DNA from: JAVBJN01 sp031546985
GTDB lineage: Bacteria > Bacteroidota > Bacteroidia > Chitinophagales > Chitinophagaceae
Assembly (NCBI GenBank): GCA_031546985.1
Contig: JAVBJN010000041.1
Coordinates: 1 to 29,060, forward strand
Reading direction: 5' to 3'
Length of the DNA: 29,060 nt
The translations under genes and the position numbers were made by a program. Shown here piece by piece: positions 13,910-21,137 of the stretch. How positions within the stretch are numbered: position 1 is the stretch's first letter; the number at the start of each line of letters is the position of its first letter. Below the pieces are notes generated by a model. That model saw only the letters and a list, made by a program, of their open reading frames with translations. It was not told the origin of the DNA and ran no database searches.

Positions 13910-16900
13910 ATGAAAAAACTCATCCTCCGAATTCTTAAAATTACCGGTATTACGCTGGGTAGTCTTATTGCCTTACTGTTTTTATTACCTATGCTTTTTC
14001 CCGGTTTTGTAGCCGATAAGGTAAAAAGCTGGGCCAACAGTACCATTACCGGAGAGCTGAATTTCAGCAAAGCCAGGCTTTCGTTCTTTAATCATTTTCC
14101 GGCGCTTACCCTTACGCTGCACGATTTCTCGCTCAAGGGATCTGCTCCTTTTCAGAAAGATACCTTGGCATCGGCCAAAGAACTGGCGTTGGGTATAAAC
14201 CTCAATACCCTGTTCTCGAGTAAGCTGAGCATCGACGAGATTTACCTTACCAAAGGCAAGGTAAACATCCTGGTGAATGAAAAAGGAGAGGCCAACTACA
14301 ACGTATACCAAAGCGATACCACGGTGGCTAAAACACCCAGCACCGATACCGGCAGCGCCTCGCTGAAGATAGAAAGAATACAGATCGATCATGTAGACCT
14401 GGTATACAGCGACCAGTCTATACCGATGCTCATTACCGCTGCCGATTTTAATTATCTGGGGCAGGGCGATCTGAGCAAAGCCGTGTTTGACCTTAAATCG
14501 AAACTAAATACCAAATCGTTCAGTTTTACTTACAGCGGTACCGAATATGTAAAATCCAAAAAGCTGAATGCCGACCTGGTAACCAAGATCAACACCAACT
14601 CATTGGCTTTTGTGTTTGAGAAAAACGATCTTAAACTTAATACCCTGCCGGTTAAGTTTAAAGGTAAGTTCGAGTTTCTGGACGAAGGCTACCATATGGA
14701 TTTTCGGCTTATTTCCGAAGCTACCGACCTGGGCGATGTATTTAGCGCTTTGCCACCCGAATATGCCGGCTGGCTGGAGAAAACCACCATTCGTGGTAAA
14801 ACGGCTATGAATGCTGCGCTTATTGGCGATTACAACGCTGGCAAGAACCTGATGCCCAACCTTACTTTTGACATGAAAGTGCGCGACGGTTTTATCGCTT
14901 ACGAAAGTGCGCCCGACCCGGTGAGCAACCTGTTTTTTGATTTTAAAGCAGCGCTGCCTGGGTTGAACACCGATAGCCTGCATGTAGACATCGATTCTAT
15001 TTACTTTAAGCTCGATAAAGGATATTTTAACTCGGTGCTGCACGTAACCGGGCTGGATAAACCATATGTGTACTCCAAAACCGACGCGGTTATAGACCTC
15101 GAGAAATGGGATCGTGCCTTTGGCTTACTGCCATTCCAAACCAAAGGGCAGTTTACCCTAAACCTGTTTACCGATGGGCGCTATGCCGCGGGCGTTATTC
15201 ACAAAGGCATACGCAATGTGGTAGATACGGTGATTACCAGCATTCCTAAGTTTAACCTTAAAGCTACGCTGGGCAATGGCTATTTTAAATACAAAGACCT
15301 GCCCGAAGCGCTTACCAATATCAGTTTCAACATCAACGCGCAATGTGCGGATAGTGTGTACCAGCATATTACGCTGGCGCTGGAAAACCTGAATGCCAAC
15401 CTGCTCAACAACTATCTTAAAGGACATTTTTACCTGCACAATATGGCCGATTACGATATGGATGCCGATATTCAATCGGTGTTCCGGCTGGCAGATGTGC
15501 AAAAGTTTTATCCGCTGGATAGTATGAGCCTGGCCGGTGACCTGAATGTAGACATTAAGCTGAAGGGAAAATACATTCCTGAGCGGCGTAAAATGCCCGT
15601 GGCTACGGCTAAACTATCGCTCAAGAATGGTAGCGTTAAAACCAAATATTACCCGCATCCTATAGAGCAGATACAGGTAGATGCGCTGGTGGTAAGCCCT
15701 GGTGGTGATATGAAAACGACGAAGGTGAACATTTCGCCCATCTCGTTTGTGTTTGAAGGGCAGCCCTTTACCATTAAAGCCGATCTGCAAAATTTTGACA
15801 ACCTTAAATACAATGTGGCTTCTGCCGGTACGGTAGATATTGGTAAACTGTACAAAGTGTTTTCGCAAAAGGGGCTGGATGTGAAAGGCCTTATCCGCAC
15901 CAGCCTGGCGCTTCGTGGCCTGCAAAGCGATGCTACAGCCGGGCGTTACAACCGCCTGTTCAACTCCGGTAACATGAAGCTCGAAGACATTACCATTACG
16001 CTCGAAGATTTCCCCAAACCACTTATTATTAAAAGCGGCACCTTCCGGTTTGAACAGGATAAAATGTGGTTCGAAAGTTTCCGCGGCAACTATGGCAGCA
16101 GCAACTTTACGCTTAAAGGCTACCTCAATAATGTGATTGCTTACGCTACGCAACCCAACGCGCCGCTCAAAGGCCAGTTTGACCTCAACAGCGACCTGGT
16201 GGTGGTAGATGAGTTTACTGTATTTGCCGATGGTGGTGCGCCCGCAGCTACAACGGCCACTGCGCCTGCCAAAGCGCCGGAAGCCGCCACGGGTGTGGTT
16301 CTTGTGCCCACTAATCTCTCCATTGTTTTTAACGCCAATGTAAAAAAGGTGCAGTACAATGGTATAGATATTCAAAATTTAAAAGGGCAGGTGCAGATCG
16401 ATAGCGGCAAGGTAAAACTAAACCAAACCGGGTTTGTGCTGGTAGGCGCTCCTGTGGTAATGGATGCCAGTTATGGCGCTTTATCGCCCACCAAAGCGTT
16501 CTTTACCTACACCATTGATGCCAAAGATTTTGATGTAAAACGGGCTTATAACGAGATTAAGATTTTTCGCGATCTGGCTTCCAGCGCTTCGAAGGCAGAA
16601 GGTATTATTTCGCTGCATTACGACCTGTCGGGCAAGCTCGATGCCAGTATGATGCCGGTGTATCCTTCGCTTAAAGGTGGCGGCGTGTTGTCGCTGAAAA
16701 AGGTAAAGGTGAGCGGGCTTAAATTGTTTAGCGCCGTAAGTAAGGCTACCGGCAGGGATAGTGTAAACAATCCCGATTTGTCTGATGTGCAAATCAAGTC
16801 TACCATCGCCAACAATATCATTACCATTGAACGTACCAAAATGAAGATATTCGGTTTCAGGCCGCGTATAGAGGGACAGGTGGGTTTTGATACCCGCATG

Positions 16901-17092
16901 AACCTTAAATTCCGACTGGGGCTGCCGCCATTTGGTATTATTGGTATTCCTATGACGGTGACCGGCACCAGCGAAAACCCTAAAGTGCAGATGCGCCGGG
17001 GCAAAGACAGCGATGCGCTGGAAGAGACCACCGATACCGATGAGGAAGAGGGTAAGGATGAGCAGCCTGCGGCCCAGTCTCCCACACCATAG
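13910..17092 (+). CDS. AsmA-family envelope protein (lipid-transport-like)
   Basis: This is a large (1060-residue) AsmA-like protein. It starts with a membrane anchor (MKKLILRILKITGITLGS...LLFLLPMLF) and continues into a long region of repeated beta strands typical of the AsmA/TamB/YhdP superfamily, whose members form grooves that carry phospholipids across the periplasm. The N-terminal AsmA signature (INTNTITGELNFSKARLSFF-type sequence) is near 30-60, and the AsmA C-terminal domain is near 880-1020, with KVSGLKLFSAVS and FRPRIEGQVGFD. A short Ala/Thr/Pro linker (about 780-800) precedes that domain, and the protein ends in an acidic D/E-rich tail. I chose ATG 13910 because MKKLILRILK gives a clean membrane anchor. 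ATG 13886 would add MPEPGAAY and cannot be ruled out. The cargo is unknown. Confidence 0.82.
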   Translation: MKKLILRILKITGITLGSLIALLFLLPMLFPGFVADKVKSWANSTITGELNFSKARLSFFNHFPALTLTLHDFSLKGSAPFQKDTLASAKELALGINLNTLFSSKLSIDEIYLTKGKVNILVNEKGEANYNVYQSDTTVAKTPSTDTGSASLKIERIQIDHVDLVYSDQSIPMLITAADFNYLGQGDLSKAVFDLKSKLNTKSFSFTYSGTEYVKSKKLNADLVTKINTNSLAFVFEKNDLKLNTLPVKFKGKFEFLDEGYHMDFRLISEATDLGDVFSALPPEYAGWLEKTTIRGKTAMNAALIGDYNAGKNLMPNLTFDMKVRDGFIAYESAPDPVSNLFFDFKAALPGLNTDSLHVDIDSIYFKLDKGYFNSVLHVTGLDKPYVYSKTDAVIDLEKWDRAFGLLPFQTKGQFTLNLFTDGRYAAGVIHKGIRNVVDTVITSIPKFNLKATLGNGYFKYKDLPEALTNISFNINAQCADSVYQHITLALENLNANLLNNYLKGHFYLHNMADYDMDADIQSVFRLADVQKFYPLDSMSLAGDLNVDIKLKGKYIPERRKMPVATAKLSLKNGSVKTKYYPHPIEQIQVDALVVSPGGDMKTTKVNISPISFVFEGQPFTIKADLQNFDNLKYNVASAGTVDIGKLYKVFSQKGLDVKGLIRTSLALRGLQSDATAGRYNRLFNSGNMKLEDITITLEDFPKPLIIKSGTFRFEQDKMWFESFRGNYGSSNFTLKGYLNNVIAYATQPNAPLKGQFDLNSDLVVVDEFTVFADGGAPAATTATAPAKAPEAATGVVLVPTNLSIVFNANVKKVQYNGIDIQNLKGQVQIDSGKVKLNQTGFVLVGAPVVMDASYGALSPTKAFFTYTIDAKDFDVKRAYNEIKIFRDLASSASKAEGIISLHYDLSGKLDASMMPVYPSLKGGGVLSLKKVKVSGLKLFSAVSKATGRDSVNNPDLSDVQIKSTIANNIITIERTKMKIFGFRPRIEGQVGFDTRMNLKFRLGLPPFGIIGIPMTVTGTSENPKVQMRRGKDSDALEETTDTDEEEGKDEQPAAQSPTP

Positions 17093-17166
17093 TATATTTT
17101 GTTAAAACCAAGGTAAAACCGGTGCAATGGATTTATAACCCGGCCTGGTACACTAACTTGCATGCC

Positions 17167-17982
17167 ATGAAAGCAGTATGTACAGCACTGTTGTGTCTTT
17201 TAGGGTCCGGTGCATTTGCGCAAACGGAAAATTGGGATGTGTATTCCAATGTGTTGAGCAAGGGTAAAGCGTCGTTTATGCTGGATATGGGGCTGGCCCC
17301 TGCCGCACCGGTAAAAGGGCTGGATTATCTCATCATCAGCGGTGTTAAAACGCATACCTGCAATGCCGATGCCTTACCCGATAACACAGAGTTTGAAATG
17401 CTGTACAGCGTTTCGGATGCATTGATACCGGCTATTGGTATGAAAACCTCCTTTCGCTACGCAGGCAGCTGCACCTACCAATGTGAGCGGCTCGATTACT
17501 TTTATGTGAAAGATACCGTGGGCCTGCGTCCGGTTTTGGAGCAGGTATACAAGAGTCGTTTTACCGATTACAGTTACCAGATTCAGATTAAGCCCGATGC
17601 CAAATGGAGCACTTACTTCAACTTTTTGTACCCGAACGATAAGCTGTTCGAATACATGCAAAACCGTAAGATGGTGCAGGAGCTTCAGATGAAGGGAATA
17701 GACCTTACCGCGGAAAGCAACGTATTGTATAAGTTTGAATTTAGTGCCGAGCCGCAGATACAAACCTTTGCCGACTCGGCCAAGCGGCTGGGACTCGCGC
17801 TGCACCAGCAGAATAAAGTAAAGGATGGCAAAACCATCGTGTTTTTTGTAGAGATGCTGGGAAAAAGTAAAACAGATCTGGCTACCATAAGCGCCATTAC
17901 ATTACAACTGCGGGATATGGCCATGCGCTACCAGGGTTTCTTTATAGGCTGGGAGCTGGCTAAAGTCAAAGGTGAGCGGTGA
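17167..17982 (+). CDS. Exported DUF695/RraB-like protein
   Basis: The 271-residue protein starts with a signal peptide (MKAVCTALLCLLGSGAFA, cleavage before Q). The first domain (about 20-165) fits DUF695, with ENWDVYSN, DYFYVKD and KWSTYFNFLYPND. The second (about 185-268) resembles the ribonuclease E inhibitor RraB fold, with YKFEFSAEPQIQTFADSAKR and the terminal YQGFFIGWELA. RraB acts in the cytosol, so a signal peptide on such a domain is odd, and RNase inhibition here is doubtful. I chose ATG 17167 because it gives the signal peptide; ATG 17122 would put 15 residues in front of it. A TATATTTTG box (17093-17101) lies upstream. The stop is formed by the repeat-like GGTGAGCGGTGA. Confidence 0.72.
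   Translation: MKAVCTALLCLLGSGAFAQTENWDVYSNVLSKGKASFMLDMGLAPAAPVKGLDYLIISGVKTHTCNADALPDNTEFEMLYSVSDALIPAIGMKTSFRYAGSCTYQCERLDYFYVKDTVGLRPVLEQVYKSRFTDYSYQIQIKPDAKWSTYFNFLYPNDKLFEYMQNRKMVQELQMKGIDLTAESNVLYKFEFSAEPQIQTFADSAKRLGLALHQQNKVKDGKTIVFFVEMLGKSKTDLATISAITLQLRDMAMRYQGFFIGWELAKVKGER
17971..17982. repeat. Short dispersed repeat GGTGAGCGGTGA overlapping the DUF695 stop
   Basis: The 12-mer, immediately followed by GCGGGTG, supplies the last residues (Gly-Glu-Arg) and the TGA stop of the DUF695 gene. Its reverse complement occurs at 10085-10096 in a non-coding island. Confidence 0.45.
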
Positions 17983-17995
17983 GCGGGTGCGAGAG

Positions 17996-18028
17996 AAACC
18001 TGCCAGGTCTGTAAGTTCTGTCAGGTTT
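17996..18028. repeat. Hairpin-forming intergenic element
   Basis: AAACCTG (17996-18002) is complementary to CAGGTTT (18022-18028). The inner part also repeats CCAGGTCTGTAAGTTCTGTCAGG. It could be the weak plus-strand terminator of the DUF695 gene, but no T run follows. Confidence 0.4.
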
Positions 18029-18100
18029 AAACTAAGAGAAATTAAAACGAAAAAGCCAACAAATGTGTGGGTTCTGCACCGCGCGAAGCCCACGGATTTT

Positions 18101-18149
18101 AAAAAGAATAAAAAGCAATAGGGCCATCCAAACGGATGGCCCTATTGCT
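18101..18149 (-). terminator. Strong terminator of the 18170-19501 gene
   Basis: AGCAATAGGGCCATCC (18114-18129) pairs perfectly with 18134-18149 over 16 bp around a 4-base loop. On the minus strand a T-rich run (complement of 18101-18114) follows. It lies 20 bp past the stop of the T9SS gene. Confidence 0.85.
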
Positions 18150-18169
18150 ATAATGGTGTGGTGTGCAAT

Positions 18170-19501
18170 CTATTTGCGAATCATTACCGGATGGCTTATC
18201 ATGCCTTTGTCGGTTACGATGCGCATCAGGTACATACCCTGCGCCAGGCCAGAGATATCGAGGTGCAGTTTATCATTGCCCTGATCTGGCGTGTTTTGTA
18301 ATACTTGCTGACCCATACTGCTGTAAAAGCTAATGTCTTTAAATGTTGTTCCTGTTTTATTCTCCAGGTACAGGTCATTCACCGCAGGGTTAGGATAAAT
18401 ATTGAGCAGGCCCTGATCGTATTGCAGCGTTTGCAAGCCCACCGGGGCATTTACGGTAATGCTGGCCTGTTTGGAGCCACAGCGGTTAGATGCAATTACT
18501 TTTACGGTATAAGCACCCGCATTGGCGTACCAATGGCTTGGGTTGGGATCGGTAGAGGTATTGCCATCGCCAAAGTCCCACTGGTAATCGGTAATGTTAT
18601 AAATACCGGTGCCAGAGAACATGTAGTGGTTAGCGGTGTTGGTATAAGCTACTCCGGTAAGTTCTGCAACAGGGTAAATGTCTACGTAAACAGAATCCTT
18701 TCCTTTGCAATCGTTGGCAGTAACGATGTTTACTTTATACCAGCCGCCTTGCGTTACACCAATGGTTTGCGTGGTGGCGCCGGTATTCCAGCGGTATTCC
18801 GATCCCGGATGACCCGCATCCAGCCGCAGGGTACCGCCTGTACAGATGGTGGTGTCTTCGCCCAGGTTTACCGCTACTTCGCAACCCGCTTCTATTTTAA
18901 GATTGGGACGGTAGGTTTCTATCGTTCCGGTGCCGCTGGGAGGGCTGCCATCGGCCTGCCAGTGCTGAAACATGTCGCTGCCGGTGCTATGGTAGCGAAA
19001 AGCTTTATCGGTAGACGATTCTGTACCCGATCCGCCGCCATTAGCCTCTACCAGTACTTCGAGGTTAGAGGTGCCATCAAATAAAAATGTACCGGCGGGG
19101 ATGGTTATATCAATCCAGGTATTGGCCGAAAAACTGGATATGGTGGCATCGTATACCAGTGTAGCGCCACTTACTTCGCTGGCAAAATCAGATGATGAAA
19201 TGGTGTTGCTGGTGGTGTGCTTAAGGTACACTTTGGCAGGCGTTGCCGCCGCTCCTGACGTTACGTTATTCATATAAAAGCCAATCAGCTTTACATCGCC
19301 GGACGAGCCAATTTCGCTGGCGGTGTAAATGGCGGCCATCCGTTCATAACCGTAGTAGTTGCCATAGGGCTTCCGTTCCATGGTAGAGTTGCCGGGCATA
19401 TCGTCGTTGTTGGTCGGCGGTATGATCTTGGTGTTTTGCGCATAAGCGGCGAAGCTTAGCGTTAGAAATGCAAAGAGGGATGTGTAGAGTTTTGCTTGCA
19501 T
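18170..19501 (-). CDS. T9SS-sorted surface protein with PKD domain
   Basis: This 443-residue secreted protein starts with the signal peptide MQAKLYTSLFAFLTLSFAAYA (cleavage before QNTK). A beta-rich N-terminal module (about 35-205, with YGYERMAAIYTASEIG and WIDITIPAGTFLFDG) is of unknown function. An Ig-like module follows (about 215-280, DTTICTGGTLRLDAGHPGSE), then a PKD domain (about 300-350, YQWDFGDGNTSTDP), and a type A T9SS sorting domain (about 370-443, LLNIYPNPAVNDLYLENKTG to the terminal VMIRK). It is expected to cross the outer membrane through T9SS and be anchored or released at the surface. Its C-terminal half is closely similar to the next gene (19688-20962), which points to duplication and module exchange. 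Confidence 0.86.
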   Translation of the reverse strand: MQAKLYTSLFAFLTLSFAAYAQNTKIIPPTNNDDMPGNSTMERKPYGNYYGYERMAAIYTASEIGSSGDVKLIGFYMNNVTSGAAATPAKVYLKHTTSNTISSSDFASEVSGATLVYDATISSFSANTWIDITIPAGTFLFDGTSNLEVLVEANGGGSGTESSTDKAFRYHSTGSDMFQHWQADGSPPSGTGTIETYRPNLKIEAGCEVAVNLGEDTTICTGGTLRLDAGHPGSEYRWNTGATTQTIGVTQGGWYKVNIVTANDCKGKDSVYVDIYPVAELTGVAYTNTANHYMFSGTGIYNITDYQWDFGDGNTSTDPNPSHWYANAGAYTVKVIASNRCGSKQASITVNAPVGLQTLQYDQGLLNIYPNPAVNDLYLENKTGTTFKDISFYSSMGQQVLQNTPDQGNDKLHLDISGLAQGMYLMRIVTDKGMISHPVMIRK

Positions 19502-19630
19502 GACATATAGTTAAATGGGTTTCTAAATCAAGGGATTGTTATTGCTAATATAAGATTTGTTTTTTGATATGTAAATTGTTCTATACTTTATATAGACTTC
19601 TTCTTTCGCCGTTGGGTGGGGTAATGGCAT

Positions 19631-19665
19631 AAAAAAGATCCGCCCCGGTAAGGAGGCGGATCTTT
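19631..19665 (-). terminator. Terminator of the 19688-20962 gene
   Basis: AAAGATCCGCC (19634-19644) pairs perfectly with GGCGGATCTTT (19655-19665) around a 10-base loop. On the minus strand it ends in a short T run (complement of 19631-19636). It lies 22 bp past the stop. Confidence 0.8.
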
Positions 19666-19687
19666 ATAAGGAGGGAGGTGGTGGTTA

Positions 19688-20962
19688 TCAGCGTGTTACC
19701 TGCACTGGGTGGTTTAAAACCCCTTTGTTGGTATAAATACGGAGGTCATAAATACCTGTAGCAAGGTCGCGCACATTCATTTTGGTGGTATTCAGCGCAT
19801 TATCTGGCGTAAGGTGCATTACCTGCTGGCCTACATTGTTAAACAATATCATGTCCTGGAAAGGCAGGCCGGTTTTGTTTTCGATAAATACATCTTCGCG
19901 GGCAGGGTTAGGGTATACATTCAGCTCTGCTGCATTGTAATTCAGTTTGCTGAGTCCTACCGGCGCGTTAATGGTGGTTTGTGCCTGATCGAGACCGCAA
20001 CGGTTAGATGCTTTTACTTTTACGGTATAAGCACCTGCATTTTCGTACCAGTGGCTGGGGGTAGGATCGGTAGAGGTGTTACCATCGCCAAAATCCCAGA
20101 GGTAATCGGTTACATTATAAATATCGGTGCAGTTAAAGAAATAATGATTGGCAGTGTTGGTAGAGGCAATGCCATTGATCTCTGGCATAGGATACTCGCT
20201 TACAAAAATGGTATCGGTGCCTTTGCAACCTGCGGCGCTCACCAGGTTTACATAATACTGGCCGGGCGTGGTTACCGCAATACTTTGCGTGGTTTGTCCG
20301 TTGTTCCACTCATAAGTGCCGCCAGGGTAGCCCGCATTCAGCATAAGGTTAGAACCTGCGCAAATGGCGGTATCCTGCCCAATAGACGTGGGCACTTTAC
20401 AACCAAAACTTACAGTATAATCTTCTACTTCGCCCCAGGCAAATGAACTGCAGGAGCTGGAAGCGCTTTGCGAAGAGCTGTAGCTCATAAGTACGCGCAT
20501 ACGTGCGGGGTTATTGCTAAGTCCCGTTGTAGGCACAGTAAAGTTCCAGGTATAGGTAGAGGATAGCGGAATGTAATAAGCGCCAATAAATTCGTTGGCA
20601 TCATTAAAACTGCCATTGCCATTGTAATCGATGTATACACCCACATACTCCGAAGAATAAGGGTAGCCATTGGTTACCGAAACAGCGTACGACTGCCCCG
20701 CGCCAAGCTGGGTGCTCATGCTGGTATAATCGCTGTAGTTACCCGTACTGGTATTGGCACATACCGAAGTATTGTTGATGGTATTAAGCGTAACATTTGA
20801 AATATAGTCGCCCGATGTACAGGAGTACGAGAATGTAGGGAAACAATAGGACTGGGCTTTACTCTCCTGGCAAAAGGCCGTTAATATTCCTGCGGCCAGC
20901 AGGAGCTTTGAAGCTTTGGGGGTGAGAAAACGGGTAAGAAAAGTGTGTAGCGTATTTTTCAT
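19688..20962 (-). CDS. T9SS-sorted GEVED/PKD surface protein
   Basis: This 424-residue secreted protein has a long signal region ending ...AGILTAFCQESKAQ. It then has a GEVED domain (about 40-190: VGVYIDYNGNGSFNDANEFIG, MRVLMSYS and the naming motif WGEVEDYTVSF), an Ig-like module (DTAICAGSNLMLNAGYPGG), a PKD domain (YLWDFGDGNTSTDP) and a type A T9SS sorting domain (LNVYPNPAREDVFIENKTG to the C-terminal VQVTR). GEVED domains are found in secreted proteins, often with proteases or adhesins, and their exact role is not settled. A surface adhesin or matrix role is inferred. The Ig-PKD-sorting part matches the neighbour at 18170-19501. Confidence 0.87.
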   Translation of the reverse strand: MKNTLHTFLTRFLTPKASKLLLAAGILTAFCQESKAQSYCFPTFSYSCTSGDYISNVTLNTINNTSVCANTSTGNYSDYTSMSTQLGAGQSYAVSVTNGYPYSSEYVGVYIDYNGNGSFNDANEFIGAYYIPLSSTYTWNFTVPTTGLSNNPARMRVLMSYSSSQSASSSCSSFAWGEVEDYTVSFGCKVPTSIGQDTAICAGSNLMLNAGYPGGTYEWNNGQTTQSIAVTTPGQYYVNLVSAAGCKGTDTIFVSEYPMPEINGIASTNTANHYFFNCTDIYNVTDYLWDFGDGNTSTDPTPSHWYENAGAYTVKVKASNRCGLDQAQTTINAPVGLSKLNYNAAELNVYPNPAREDVFIENKTGLPFQDMILFNNVGQQVMHLTPDNALNTTKMNVRDLATGIYDLRIYTNKGVLNHPVQVTR

Positions 20963-21080
20963 ACTTAGTAAATTTGATATAAATAATTTCTAAAGTAACT
21001 ATAATATTCCTTTTTTCCAACACTTGTTCTCTCTATATGGTGTAAAATTTATAAGTATCTAAAATATTTATAAGTACACT

Positions 21081-21112
21081 AAAAAGAAAGGGCTCTCCGA
21101 AGAGAACCCTTT
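21081..21112 (-). terminator. Terminator of mutS with UUCG loop
   Basis: On the minus strand, AAAGGGTTCTC and GAGAGCCCTTT form an 11-bp stem with one wobble, closed by a TTCG tetraloop and followed by CTTTTT. It lies 26 bp past the mutS stop. Confidence 0.85.
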
Positions 21113-21137
21113 GCCTTAAAACAGTCTGTAAAACCGC

